Source of the DNA: Terrisporobacter mayombei
GTDB taxonomy: Bacteria; Bacillota; Clostridia; Peptostreptococcales; Peptostreptococcaceae
Length of the DNA stretch: 64,000 nt
Direction: 5' to 3'
NCBI RefSeq assembly: GCF_020748465.1
Contig: NZ_JAHZMP010000005.1
Location: 124,001-188,000 of the forward strand
Made by a program: the position numbers and the translations under genes. Below the pieces are notes generated by a model. The model did no database searches, had not been told where the DNA came from, and saw nothing but the letters and a program-made list of their open reading frames with translations. Below are positions 26,914 to 36,271 of this stretch, in pieces; position 1 is the first letter of the stretch, and every line of letters begins with the position of its first letter.

Positions 26914-28023
26914 TTATTTTGCAAATCCCTTAATTCTAAATCTAATTCTCTTAGCTGATAATAGCATATTTGTACATACTACTGATAACATAGCAGATAT
27001 AAATATAGATAATTTAGCTAAATTTATAACATCTTTATTTCCTAAAAACGCTAATTCACAAGTAAAAATAGCCATAGTAAATCCTATTCCTGTTAGCATT
27101 GCCACCTCAGTTATAGATCTCCATGAAATATCTTTGGGTTTTTCTGCAATGTGAAGCTTTGTAGCTATAAAACTAAATAGTACTACCCCTAAAGGCTTTC
27201 CAATTACAAGTCCCAAAATAATTCCCATTACAAGATTAAATGAGTTTGGAACAGCCACATTAAGAGTTAACACTACAGATGTGTTAGCAAAGGCAAATAA
27301 AGGCAATATAATTAGATTGCATAAGTACATTAATTTATGCTCTAACTTTTCTGCTATGGATCCCTTACTTCCCAGTCTTTCTGATGGTATTGCCATGGCT
27401 AAAAATACGCCACTTATAGTTGCATGAATTCCACTTAAATAAATGAAATACCACAATATCAACCCAACACCTAAGTAAACCCATATATTTTTTACCTTAA
27501 ATATTTTATTTAAACATATAAGAACAACCATTATACCAATTGAAATTAGTAAAGCCATGTAATTTAATTTAGATGAATATAAAAATAGTATTGCTATAAT
27601 AGCGATTAAATCATCTACTACTGCTAAAGATAATAAAAATATTTTAAGTTCACTATTTAATTTAGATTTAAAAATCATAAACATTCCTACAGCAAAAGCT
27701 ATATCTGTGGAAATTACAGCTCCTAATCCGTCTGAATACCCGCTTTTGAAATTGAATATTAAATATATTATTGCAGGAACAATAACGCCACCCAAAGATG
27801 CCAAAATAGGAAAAGATGCCTTTTTAAAACTAGATAACATTCCATATTCCACTTCTTTTTTTATTTCCAATGTGACATATAAAAAGAATATGGCCATTAG
27901 AAAATCATTAATTATCATATGAAAATTGAAATGTCCAAATATATATGTGTTATAAAATAAATCATCGTATAAACCTTTAAAACTACTATTTGCTATTATT
28001 ACAGAAATCAAGGTCGCAATCAT
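26914..28023 (-). CDS. nhaA: Na+/H+ antiporter NhaA, 5' end apparently frameshifted
   Basis: A 369-residue membrane antiporter with the NhaA landmarks: STDIAFAVG (equivalent of the D133 region), AVVDDLIAI (the D163-D164 pair), LSGIHATISGVFLAMAIP and the GIGFTMAIFTCELAF segment. The frame begins at an ATG inside what should be the first membrane helix (MIATLISVIIANS), with only a poor CAGGCG before it. The missing 20 or so residues are encoded just upstream in another frame behind a strong ribosome binding site (see 28024-28081). Either the gene carries a one-base insertion or a shortened protein is made. Confidence 0.82.
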   Translation of the reverse strand: MIATLISVIIANSSFKGLYDDLFYNTYIFGHFNFHMIINDFLMAIFFLYVTLEIKKEVEYGMLSSFKKASFPILASLGGVIVPAIIYLIFNFKSGYSDGLGAVISTDIAFAVGMFMIFKSKLNSELKIFLLSLAVVDDLIAIIAILFLYSSKLNYMALLISIGIMVVLICLNKIFKVKNIWVYLGVGLILWYFIYLSGIHATISGVFLAMAIPSERLGSKGSIAEKLEHKLMYLCNLIILPLFAFANTSVVLTLNVAVPNSFNLVMGIILGLVIGKPLGVVLFSFIATKLHIAEKPKDISWRSITEVAMLTGIGFTMAIFTCELAFLGNKDVINLAKLSIFISAMLSVVCTNMLLSAKRIRFRIKGFAK

Positions 28024-28081
28024 TAAAGCTACGCCTGGTATACACCTCTGATTTCATTATCTTTTTCACGCTTTGCAACAT
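28024..28081 (-). pseudogene. Out-of-frame N-terminal codons of nhaA
   Basis: ATG at 28081-28079 sits 6 nt after GGAGG and reads MLQSVKKIMKSEVYT before leaving the NhaA frame. Removing one C from the ACCAGG near 28034-28039 gives KSEVYTGVALMIATL, which lines up residue for residue with the SSDASGGIILIIAAI opening of E. coli NhaA. So the true start is probably 28081 and a single base separates it from the rest of the gene. Confidence 0.7.
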
Positions 28082-28093
28082 AATAATCCTCCA

Positions 28094-28133
28094 TTTTTTA
28101 AAAAAGTAAACCTCAATATAATTGAGGTCTACT
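28094..28133 (-). terminator. Terminator after the AGCS symporter gene
   Basis: A 13-nt stem with one mismatch (28105-28117 with 28121-28133) overlaps the symporter stop codon and is followed on the minus strand by TTTTTT. It stands directly before the nhaA ribosome binding site. Confidence 0.8.
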
Positions 28134-29511
28134 AATTTATTACTTCTTTAGTTTTTATATAATCTTGTTGAAAATACTCTTTTGTCAATTTTCTTACTTT
28201 AGGTAATAATATTATTAGTGCTAGAAGATTTGGTAATATTAACAGTCCAAGAGCACAATCTTGTATTGTCCATACCATATCTATACTTACTAGCGACCCT
28301 ATTATTGTAAACATTGGGAATACATATTTAAAATTCAGTGCTATTTTTTCACCGAACACATAGTTTAATCCTACATAACCAAAGTACCATTGACTTATAA
28401 GTGATGTAAAAGAAAAAGATATGAGACTTATTGATACTATATAGCTTAATAATGGGTTGATTGTTCCAAATGCATTAATTACTAATACAGAAGGATCAGC
28501 TCCACTATCTAAAACACCTGTACACCCTATCACTAAACCTGTAATTGTGCAAATTATTATTGTATCTATAAATACTTCCGTAACACCAAAGATAGCCTGC
28601 TCTACTGGATGAGAAACGCTGGCAGTTGAATGGATTACTGGTGCTGATCCCTCCCCAGCCTCATTAGAATACAAACCTCTCGCTACACCAAATCTCATAG
28701 CTTCTTTCATAGTGTGACCTGCTATACCACCTATGCCAGCTTCTACTGAAAAAGCACTTTTAAAAATATCTACAAATACTACAGGTACTTGCTCTATATT
28801 GATTAGTATCAATATAACACCAGATAAAATATAAAATATTGCCATAAATGGTACAATTTTTTGAGTTACACTTGCTAGTCTTTTAAATCCTCCAGATACT
28901 ATAATAAAAATTACTGTAAATAATATTGCTGCTGTAACTATGGGAGTCACATTAAATGAATTTTTCATTACTCCTGAAATAGCGTTTGACTGAATAAAGT
29001 TTCCACCTATTATTTGTATCGTCATAAGTATGGCAGTGATACTACCTAATACTGGTAACCTTAATCCTTTAGAGATATAGTACATAGGTCCTCCCACATA
29101 CTCTCCTCTATGATTTTTCTCTCTATATAAAATACCTAAAATTATCTCTCCATATTTTGTTGCCATTCCTAAAAATGCAGCCACCCACATCCAAAATATT
29201 GCGCCTATTCCTCCTGAAACAAGTGCTGTGGAAACACCTATAATATTGCCACTTCCAACACAACTGGCAAGGGCTGCACACATTGCTTGAAATGGTGATA
29301 TTGTAGTACTATTAGAGTTAGATTCTTTATTTTTTGACTTTTCTTTAATAGGTTTTAACAATGTTTCCCTCATTATATAGGGGAATTTTCTGAATTGTAT
29401 AAACCCAGTTGCAAAGGAGTAAAGCACACCTACTGATAATAAAGTATATAAAAGCCAGTCTCCCCATAACATACTAGCAAGTTCTTTCATAAAATTTCCC
29501 ATACTCTCCAT
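28132..29511 (-). CDS. AGCS family sodium:amino acid (alanine/glycine) symporter
   Basis: A 459-residue transporter with about 10-11 membrane segments. Family signatures include FQAMCAALASCVGSGNIIGV near residue 75, GGPMYYISKGL, and GVARGLYSNEAGEGSAP near residue 275, which shape the amino-acid and sodium sites. AGCS carriers import alanine or glycine with Na+. It is the third gene of an operon after the MFS and PHP genes (32 bp gap). GAGGT lies 4 nt before the ATG. Substrate is family knowledge, not read from the sequence. Confidence 0.88.
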   Translation of the reverse strand: MESMGNFMKELASMLWGDWLLYTLLSVGVLYSFATGFIQFRKFPYIMRETLLKPIKEKSKNKESNSNSTTISPFQAMCAALASCVGSGNIIGVSTALVSGGIGAIFWMWVAAFLGMATKYGEIILGILYREKNHRGEYVGGPMYYISKGLRLPVLGSITAILMTIQIIGGNFIQSNAISGVMKNSFNVTPIVTAAILFTVIFIIVSGGFKRLASVTQKIVPFMAIFYILSGVILILINIEQVPVVFVDIFKSAFSVEAGIGGIAGHTMKEAMRFGVARGLYSNEAGEGSAPVIHSTASVSHPVEQAIFGVTEVFIDTIIICTITGLVIGCTGVLDSGADPSVLVINAFGTINPLLSYIVSISLISFSFTSLISQWYFGYVGLNYVFGEKIALNFKYVFPMFTIIGSLVSIDMVWTIQDCALGLLILPNLLALIILLPKVRKLTKEYFQQDYIKTKEVIN

Positions 29512-29543
29512 ATTTACCTCACCTAAAATATAATTTATTAACC

Positions 29544-30524
29544 TTATAGTTCATCTATAAATATAGGATTACTCCAAGCCTTTTTCCCATATTTATCAAC
29601 ACACTCTATTCTTATATAAGTTTCGTTACCTCTTAGTTTAAATTCTGCTTTTGTAACTCTATCTTCTTTTGGCTCTCCCCAGTATGAAAAACCTCCATTT
29701 ATTGCATTTCCTGACATGAAGTGTACATGATTTACCGGTGAGCATTCCACATAAGCTACTCCATCTTTTATACCAAAATCATATATTTCTGGCCCTGATG
29801 AAGAGTAGTAATTTCCTTCTAATAATGCATTTATTATATTATCATGCTCTAAAGATTCAGCCTTAACCATTATCCATCCACCACAAGAATCTGGTAAAAA
29901 ATCTTCATTGTGGTTATCATCTGATGCGAATCCAAAGACTCTGTTTCCTTTTCTTAACATAGTATCCCAATGAGTTGTATCATAACCTGTATTGCTTTCA
30001 AGAACTGTTCCATGATTGTATATCTCAAGAGCAAATATTCCTCTAGTATTTATAAAGTCTTCTTGGTCCACTCTTGACCATAATGGATGATTATAAGTAG
30101 CTATACAACCTTTTGATTCCATTAAATCAGCTATATCTTGAGCTGTTTTAGCCCCTTCCCATGATGCATGATCCAATGTTTCCATATGTTTAAACAAGTT
30201 ATCCTTTGCTTTTTCTTGCATTTCACTTGTTCCTAATATTCCATGTAAATGATGTATTTTTTTTCTTTCATTGTTTTCGTCATATAAAACACTAGAACAT
30301 TCTATACCTGGTAATAATATAAATTCTTCGCTATTTAACTCATCTCTAAAATCTGTATATCTATCATGCTCACTTAAGCACATGAATGAATATCCATTCT
30401 TTTTATATAGTTCTACTGCTTCTTTAGGTTCTAATCTTCCATCTGACACTGTAGTATGACTGTGTAAATTTCCTTTGTACCACTTACCATCTGTTTTGAA
30501 TCCTCTGATATTTATACTTTCCAT
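29544..30524 (-). CDS. PHP-domain metal-dependent phosphoesterase
   Basis: A 326-residue cytoplasmic PHP hydrolase. The metal-binding motifs are visible: HLHSHTTVSD-type opening (NLHSHTTVSDG near 19-29), SEHDRYTD (about 56-63), IECSS, YNHPLWSR and ASDDNHNED. The C-terminal 80 residues form a beta domain (AEFKLRGNETYIRIECVD) often found attached to such PHP proteins. The substrate is unknown; relatives act on nucleotide or sugar phosphates. It lies between an MFS carrier and an amino-acid symporter in one operon. AAGGAG lies 8 nt before the ATG. Confidence 0.8.
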   Translation of the reverse strand: MESINIRGFKTDGKWYKGNLHSHTTVSDGRLEPKEAVELYKKNGYSFMCLSEHDRYTDFRDELNSEEFILLPGIECSSVLYDENNERKKIHHLHGILGTSEMQEKAKDNLFKHMETLDHASWEGAKTAQDIADLMESKGCIATYNHPLWSRVDQEDFINTRGIFALEIYNHGTVLESNTGYDTTHWDTMLRKGNRVFGFASDDNHNEDFLPDSCGGWIMVKAESLEHDNIINALLEGNYYSSSGPEIYDFGIKDGVAYVECSPVNHVHFMSGNAINGGFSYWGEPKEDRVTKAEFKLRGNETYIRIECVDKYGKKAWSNPIFIDEL

Positions 30525-30608
30525 AATTATTTCTCCTTCTATGCATTTCTATTATAATATAAAGCACTATTTGTTGTATAATAAAAATTTCGTATTAATT
30601 GAGCATAA

Positions 30609-30630
30609 ACCTGTGAAAAAATTCACAGGT
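30609..30630 (-). terminator. Hairpin after the MFS gene, weak terminator
   Basis: ACCTGTGAA (30609-30617) pairs perfectly with TTCACAGGT (30622-30630). The minus strand continues TTTATGC, a poor T-run, so some read-through into the PHP gene is likely. Confidence 0.6.
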
Positions 30631-30663
30631 CATGTTAAAGCAAATTTATTTAAATTATTATTA

Positions 30664-31950
30664 TTAGGCTTGTTGTTTCTTTTTAATTACGTGTACTAAG
30701 TAAGAACTTATGAAGAATCCTACTACTGAGAACGCTATCATTGTCATAAATACCATTTTGTATCCTGCAATCCCTGGAGTTTTGTCTAACATACTTCCGT
30801 ATAATGTGTATGCAAATGTTGATGGGAAATATCCTACTAAAGATCCTATTGACATTGCTGCACCACTTATTTCTATTGGAACTTTTATTTCATCCATTGG
30901 AGCAAAGAATACTGCTCTCATTGTGAATATTATAGCTCCGAATCCTAATGTTAATGTCATACCTACATATATATTCATATTTTCATGAGGTAACATTACT
31001 ATTACAGTCATTGCAACTGCTGCTACAACAAATGCTGCTCTTATATATTTAGCAGTAGATTTAGTAACCTTATCAGCTAAGAATCCACCAACTGGCCCAC
31101 CAATCATTTTTAATCCATATTGGTTGATTATTCCGTAAGCTCCAACTAAAGCTGCTGGCATTGCATATATATCATTTAAGAATGGTATAAAGTATGTAAG
31201 TCCACAGTAAACACAATATACTGAGAATATTGTGAATGCAACTACCCATATTTCTTTCATTTTTACTGCTTGCATCATACCTTGGAATGCTGCAGCATTT
31301 TTACCTATTTTTTCACCAGAATCATCAGTTTCTCTTATCTCATCATGTGGTACTAAGAAGAATGATATTATTCCAACTACTATAACAACACCTGAGAAGA
31401 ATAATATACCACCTTTAAGTCCAGCAGCGCTTGATCCCATAGCACTAAATATTGCTAGAGCTGAGAATGCTACTATAGTATCAACTACTCCACGTCCAGC
31501 TTCTAAGAAACCAAATATTCTTCCTTGTTCTTCTTCTGTAGCAGTAAGTCTAACTGCTTTTAAAAGAACTGGCCAATAAACAACTTCACCAAATATAGCA
31601 AGTATAGCAAATGCTGCTAAGAATCCTGCATATGTAGGGAATGTAGATAAATAAATACCTGTTAAACCTACTCCTACTAGTGAGAACGATATCATATACT
31701 TTTTAGAAAATCTGTCTGATAAATAAATAGAAAATATTAATCCTACTGTTTGTACCATTCCATACACTGATAAGGCCATACCTATTTGTGTATGAGTTAG
31801 CCCCATATATTGTTGCATAGGAACATAAAATGCATCCTTTAAAGAACTAAGTTTAAATATAGTTCCTGCACCTAACACTAATATGGCAAATGTGAACCAT
31901 CTGTTAGCTGCATACTTTCCTGTTTGTATACCTTTTGTGTTTGTTTCCAT
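30664..31950 (-). CDS. Major facilitator superfamily transporter
   Basis: A 428-residue carrier with 12 predicted membrane segments and a charged cytoplasmic loop in the middle (PHDEIRETDDSGEKIGKN). The family loop between helices 2 and 3 is present as SDRFSKKYM and its repeat in the second half as GGFLADKVTKS. It resembles anion:phosphate or sugar-phosphate-type MFS members only in general; the substrate is not evident. GGAGG lies 6 nt before the ATG. It is the first gene of an operon with PHP and AGCS genes and is divergent from a DeoR regulator, which probably controls it. Confidence 0.82.
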   Translation of the reverse strand: METNTKGIQTGKYAANRWFTFAILVLGAGTIFKLSSLKDAFYVPMQQYMGLTHTQIGMALSVYGMVQTVGLIFSIYLSDRFSKKYMISFSLVGVGLTGIYLSTFPTYAGFLAAFAILAIFGEVVYWPVLLKAVRLTATEEEQGRIFGFLEAGRGVVDTIVAFSALAIFSAMGSSAAGLKGGILFFSGVVIVVGIISFFLVPHDEIRETDDSGEKIGKNAAAFQGMMQAVKMKEIWVVAFTIFSVYCVYCGLTYFIPFLNDIYAMPAALVGAYGIINQYGLKMIGGPVGGFLADKVTKSTAKYIRAAFVVAAVAMTVIVMLPHENMNIYVGMTLTLGFGAIIFTMRAVFFAPMDEIKVPIEISGAAMSIGSLVGYFPSTFAYTLYGSMLDKTPGIAGYKMVFMTMIAFSVVGFFISSYLVHVIKKKQQA

Positions 31951-32179
31951 TATAAACCTCCAATTAAATTGTAAATCGTTTTCAAGTGTGACTTAACTTG
32001 CCATTCCTTGTTATATTTTTAATTATACTTGTGTTTTTTTGGCATTGCAAGGTTTTTTTTGTTATTTATTGCGTTTTTTTGTATTTAACTTTTCGAAAAT
32101 TGTTTTTTATTGTATTTGCCATTAAATATTTGCAATAATAATACATATATCCTATAATATTATATACATATGCAACATA
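31951..32179. promoter_or_regulatory. Divergent promoter region of the MFS operon and deoR-type gene
   Basis: About 230 bp with several T-runs and repeated TTGC/TTGCAA half-sites (GGCATTGCAAGG near 32041, TATTTGCAATAA near 32128), a pattern typical of DeoR-type operators. Exact promoters are not clear. Confidence 0.4.
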
Positions 32180-32992
32180 ATGCAATTGGAGGTGAAATAT
32201 ATAATAGCAGAACAAAGATATTCCATCATATTAGAAAAATTGAGAACTGATGGAATTGTAAAAACAACGGATTTAAAAAAGCTCCTAAGTGCTTCTTCAG
32301 AAACTATTAGAAAAGATCTTAAGTATCTAGAAGAAGTTGATAAATTGGAAAGAGTCCATGGAGGGGCAATTATTAAGAACAAAAATCAAACCTCTAGTGA
32401 TATAAGCGAAGACAAGTATATTTCTTTCAATGTAAGACAGTGCCAAAATCCAGAAATGAAACACTCTATAGCACTTTCTGCTGCAGAGTTAATAAAAGAA
32501 GGTCAATCTGTAGGCCTTGACTCTGGAACTACTTCATTTGAATTAGCAAAAGTGTTAAAGCAAAAATTCAACAATCTTACAATTGTAACTAACTCTTTAG
32601 TAAATGCCCATGAGCTAGTTGACAAAAAGGGCTTTACTGTAATTGCAACAGGTGGTGTACTTACACCAGACGAAAACTCATTTGTTTCTGATTTTGCCAC
32701 TTTAATACTAGATAAGGTGAACCTTGATATAATGTTTTTAACAGCTTGTGGTGTATCTTTAGATAATGGCATTACAGACCAAAGAATGGCAGAAGTTATG
32801 ATTCACAACAAAATGATGAATTGCTCAAAGAAGGTTGTTGTCTTATCAGATAGCACTAAATTTAATGAAGTCTCTCTTTATAAGGTGTGTCCATTGGATG
32901 TGGTTGAATGTATAGTTACAGATTCACATATTGATGATGAATTAGTAGATAAATTTAGCAAAGAAGGACATAATATTATAGTTTCAAATTAA
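32180..32992 (+). CDS. DeoR family transcriptional repressor
   Basis: A 270-codon open frame. The N-terminal helix-turn-helix (AEQRYSIILEKL, VKTTDLKKLLSASSETIRKDL, LERVHGGA) and the C-terminal sugar-phosphate-isomerase-like sensor (VGLDSGTTSFELAKVL, VTNSL, ATGGVLTPDENSF) are both complete. It probably senses a phosphorylated metabolite and controls the divergent MFS-PHP-AGCS operon. The start is odd: the only ribosome binding site, GGAGG (32188-32192), lies inside the frame opened by ATG 32180. The codon 8 nt beyond it, where MIAEQRY would be expected to start, is ATA (32201). Either AUA is used or the ATG initiates without a ribosome binding site. Confidence 0.85.
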   Translation: MQLEVKYIIAEQRYSIILEKLRTDGIVKTTDLKKLLSASSETIRKDLKYLEEVDKLERVHGGAIIKNKNQTSSDISEDKYISFNVRQCQNPEMKHSIALSAAELIKEGQSVGLDSGTTSFELAKVLKQKFNNLTIVTNSLVNAHELVDKKGFTVIATGGVLTPDENSFVSDFATLILDKVNLDIMFLTACGVSLDNGITDQRMAEVMIHNKMMNCSKKVVVLSDSTKFNEVSLYKVCPLDVVECIVTDSHIDDELVDKFSKEGHNIIVSN

Positions 32993-33009
32993 TATTTATT
33001 CTTAATCAT

Positions 33010-33050
33010 AAAAGTGCTTACAAATTATATTTCATTTGAAAGCACTTTTT
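33010..33050. terminator. Bidirectional terminator between deoR-type gene and RiPP operon
   Basis: AAAAGTGCTT (33010-33019) pairs with AAGCACTTTT (33040-33049), followed by T on both strands. It ends both converging transcripts. Confidence 0.85.
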
Positions 33051-33059
33051 TAATTACTG

Positions 33060-34292
33060 TTATTTTATTAGTTTATATTCTTTTAGCAAATCTATTCTTA
33101 TGTTGCCTACTTCAATAGTTTCCTTTGCAGTGACTCCCATATTGAACAAGCTGCCTCTTTCTTTTGAATAAGTAAAAATTCTGCTTCCCCATGCAACTGG
33201 CAGTAATATTGGATATTTTTCTAAGTATTTGTATCTTCCTTTCAAATTTTCTGCTTTTGGGAAGATTGCTGCTATGTTGGACTTAATTTTTGATTTCGAT
33301 TCTTTATTTAGAGCATCCAGAGACATATTTGCTGAATTTAATCTTGCTTGTGTGCTTGATCCATATATTCCACCCTCCATTATGTCTTCTATAAGATCTT
33401 CTGTATTTATGTAGTATTCATTTTTATCTTTTAGATATACTATTTTATTTCCTTTTAATCCCAGATAATCTATAGCTATTTGGAGTAAATTTACTAATAA
33501 GGTGTCGTAGTCTAGAATAGTTATTTCTTTCCATATGTATTCCCAGTTGATGTTTTCATGGTATTTGTTTATATATATGGATATGTCACAAATTTGCCTT
33601 ATTCCTGTTCCGCAGGAAACAAAATGTTTGATTGCATGGCAGATGATGTATAGAAAATGCTTGTCTATGGAAAAAGTGTGTACGTCTATGTTGTTGATGT
33701 TTATAGCATCTGAGTCTTCAAATACTGTGGAGAATATTTGCTCCATTTTTTTGTAAACACCTGACTTTCCACCAAACAAAATAGTATGTAGTTCTAGATG
33801 AAGACCTGTTTTATGACAAAAATAATGATACACATCTTCCTCTGGTTCTTGAGATAAAACTCTCTCTAAACCCCTTGCTTGCAATATTTCTTCTGCTTTT
33901 TTTAAGTCTGTTTTTTTTATTAATAAATCCTCATCTCCAGATCTTCTCTCATCTGGGATTGGATATAGCTCTCTTAGTATAATTCCTTTAAACACAAGAA
34001 TTTCAAGCCCTGCTTTGTTGAACTCCTTGTATAGTTGTAAAAATCTATCACTTCTTTGAATTTGACTGTAGACAATTTGCATAGATGTGGTTTTGGAGTG
34101 TTTGATTAAGTTTTGGTCTTGTTCTTTGAAGGATTCTGTTTTATATGCTGATTCGTATATTAGTGGCTCTACTTTATGTATAGATGCTAGTCTAAATATT
34201 TCTATCCAGTTTGGTGATGATAGGGCTGTTGTGTTTTGACTTTGTAAACTTGATTTTAGTAGTTGTAAAAAATCTTCGTATATTTTTCTCAT
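33060..34292 (-). CDS. NTP_transf_5 nucleotidyltransferase-like protein of the RiPP cluster
   Basis: A 410-residue protein of the uncharacterised nucleotidyltransferase group (Pfam NTP_transf_5). The fold signs are LVFKGIILRELYP followed by RRSGDEDLLIKK, whose acidic DED should bind the metal, and HLELHTILFG. Such genes recur in lasso-peptide and similar clusters, where they may nucleotidylate a peptide or a phosphorylated residue. It is the last gene of the operon. The frame can start at 34337, but GGGAG lies 4 nt before the ATG at 34292 and nothing precedes the earlier ATG. Its role is inferred from family and neighbours. Confidence 0.75.
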   Translation of the reverse strand: MRKIYEDFLQLLKSSLQSQNTTALSSPNWIEIFRLASIHKVEPLIYESAYKTESFKEQDQNLIKHSKTTSMQIVYSQIQRSDRFLQLYKEFNKAGLEILVFKGIILRELYPIPDERRSGDEDLLIKKTDLKKAEEILQARGLERVLSQEPEEDVYHYFCHKTGLHLELHTILFGGKSGVYKKMEQIFSTVFEDSDAININNIDVHTFSIDKHFLYIICHAIKHFVSCGTGIRQICDISIYINKYHENINWEYIWKEITILDYDTLLVNLLQIAIDYLGLKGNKIVYLKDKNEYYINTEDLIEDIMEGGIYGSSTQARLNSANMSLDALNKESKSKIKSNIAAIFPKAENLKGRYKYLEKYPILLPVAWGSRIFTYSKERGSLFNMGVTAKETIEVGNIRIDLLKEYKLIK

Positions 34293-34382
34293 ATTTCTCC
34301 CTCTTATAAGGGTGTAACATTTTGATACACCCTTCATGTTTCTATATTTTGTTTTATTTATCTTGATAGTGGATTTTAGGTT

Positions 34383-36143
34383 TTAGAAATTTTTTATCAG
34401 TTGTTCTACTTCTTTATGATCTATCTCACTGACAGTACTTTTGTCTATTTTGTAAACTCTATCACATAAATTCAGCACGCTAGGTCGGTGAGTTGTAACT
34501 ATACAAGTTCTTGCATAGCCCATATCCATTATGTTTCTAAGTACTACTCTCTCTGTGTACACATCCAAAGCTGAGGTTGCTTCGTCTAAAATTAATACAG
34601 GACTTTTTCTAAGAAGTGCTCTGGCTATGGATAGTCTTTGAGCTTGTCCTTCTGAGAATACCATGCCCTTTTCTCCCACCGGACTGTTTATTCCCTCTGG
34701 TAATTGTTTTACAAAGTCAAAGGCACAGGCTGTTTCTAGTGCGTTTATAATCTCTTCATCTTTGGCATCTTCTTTTACCATTCTCATATTGTCTGCTATT
34801 GTTCCTGAAAATATGGCATTTCCCTGTGGTACATAGGCAAAAAATCTTCTACTGTCTGCTGAAATATTACACTCTATTCCATTAATATCTCTTAAAACAG
34901 CTTTTCCTTTTTTAATATTTATAAGTGCAAGTAAAATCCTTACCATAGTAGTTTTTCCCTCTCCTGAAGGTCCAACTAAAGCAACAATTTCCCCAGGATT
35001 CGCTACTATGCTAGCATTTTCAAATACTACTTTATTTTCATCATAATTAAACATTACATTATCCAGCTCAACAGTCAGTCCTTGATCTTTTGTATTGTTA
35101 TAAATATGCTGAATTTTTTCATCATCTAATAATTCCTCATTGGGAAGTTTGAAAAAATCCATAAGCCTTCCTGCTGAAGTTGTGGCTGAGATGGCTGAAG
35201 GAACCATTCCCACCAAGGCATTAAAAGAGCCTGATAAAGTTCCTGATAATTGTAAAAATAAAGTCATAGTTCCATAAGTAATGTGTCCCGTCCACAAACG
35301 ATAGACTCCCCATCCAAAACATGAGTAAGAAACTAGCATTCCCACCAATGACATAAATGATGAAGTTGCTATGGAAAATTTATTGTAATCTAGTGATACT
35401 TCTTTGTACTTGTTCTGCATGTTGATTAACTTATTGTTGAAATGTCCTATTAGATCAAAGGCTTTTATTGACTGTATATTTTGAAAAGATTCCTCGTTAA
35501 ATGCCATAACTTCACTTGATACTTCTCTTGATTTTTTGTTAAAGTAGCGCATCTTTGTCATTAATAATTTTGATACTATCATCATTATAGGTGTACTGAT
35601 AAGGGCCAAAATTGCCATGGTTGGGTCATAGTAAAGTATGATTGCTAGGGCTCCTATGAATTGTACTGTTTTTGTGATTAGACTAGGTATCCATCCTACA
35701 ACACTGCCTGATACAGTGCTTACATCTCCATTTAATCTGTTTAGTATATCCCCACTGTGGAAATTTGTCATGGACAGCCAATCGCTTCTCATGACTTTGT
35801 CGTAAGCTTCTTGGCGTATTTCGTTGTTTACTTTTATGCTTATCTTTGTGGAAATTCTTGAAGTGATGGCATTTATAATAATTCCTCCAACTCCCATACC
35901 TACTATTCCACCAATAATCCACCCCAGGTTATTTTTGTCTACTCCTGTTACTGCATCTATTAGGTATTTGGAAAGTACGCTACCTGCTAGTCCCATTACT
36001 GTGGAGAGGATTCCTAGGATTAGGTAGAAGAATACGGCAAATTTGTATCGGTTTATGTACTGCCACATCCATTTTGCTTCCTTCCACATTTCTTGGAGCA
36101 GACCTTCTTTGATTTTTTGTATTACTTTTTTCATGAAATTCAT
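34383..36143 (-). CDS. ABC exporter (fused membrane and ATPase domains) of the RiPP cluster
   Basis: A 586-residue half-transporter: six membrane helices (about 35-320) and an ATPase domain with Walker A GPSGEGKT (391-398), signature SEGQAQR (497-503), Walker B VLILDEATS (516-524) and switch His in THRPS. There is no N-terminal C39 peptidase domain, so leader removal must be done by another protein, plausibly the Ser/His peptidase encoded just upstream. It most likely exports the modified peptide as a homodimer. GGGGAG lies 6 nt before the ATG. Confidence 0.85.
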   Translation of the reverse strand: MNFMKKVIQKIKEGLLQEMWKEAKWMWQYINRYKFAVFFYLILGILSTVMGLAGSVLSKYLIDAVTGVDKNNLGWIIGGIVGMGVGGIIINAITSRISTKISIKVNNEIRQEAYDKVMRSDWLSMTNFHSGDILNRLNGDVSTVSGSVVGWIPSLITKTVQFIGALAIILYYDPTMAILALISTPIMMIVSKLLMTKMRYFNKKSREVSSEVMAFNEESFQNIQSIKAFDLIGHFNNKLINMQNKYKEVSLDYNKFSIATSSFMSLVGMLVSYSCFGWGVYRLWTGHITYGTMTLFLQLSGTLSGSFNALVGMVPSAISATTSAGRLMDFFKLPNEELLDDEKIQHIYNNTKDQGLTVELDNVMFNYDENKVVFENASIVANPGEIVALVGPSGEGKTTMVRILLALINIKKGKAVLRDINGIECNISADSRRFFAYVPQGNAIFSGTIADNMRMVKEDAKDEEIINALETACAFDFVKQLPEGINSPVGEKGMVFSEGQAQRLSIARALLRKSPVLILDEATSALDVYTERVVLRNIMDMGYARTCIVTTHRPSVLNLCDRVYKIDKSTVSEIDHKEVEQLIKNF

Positions 36144-36271
36144 TTATTTCTCCCCTGTTAAAAGATTCACTTCTCAAATATGGCCAATGAGCTCCCTTCG
36201 TTTCAACCTAAGGCAACCACATTGCTTAAAATTTACCCCTTTATATGATAATTGTTGTTTTATTTAGACAT

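Noticed and set aside
31957..31998. A cre-like sequence (TGTAAATCGTTTTCA) near the MFS start
   Set aside because: It has one extra base between the half-sites compared with the catabolite control consensus, so I do not call it a CcpA site.
35683..36267. Alternative frames over the ABC exporter start
   Set aside because: Shadow frames of the exporter gene with no motifs or ribosome binding sites.
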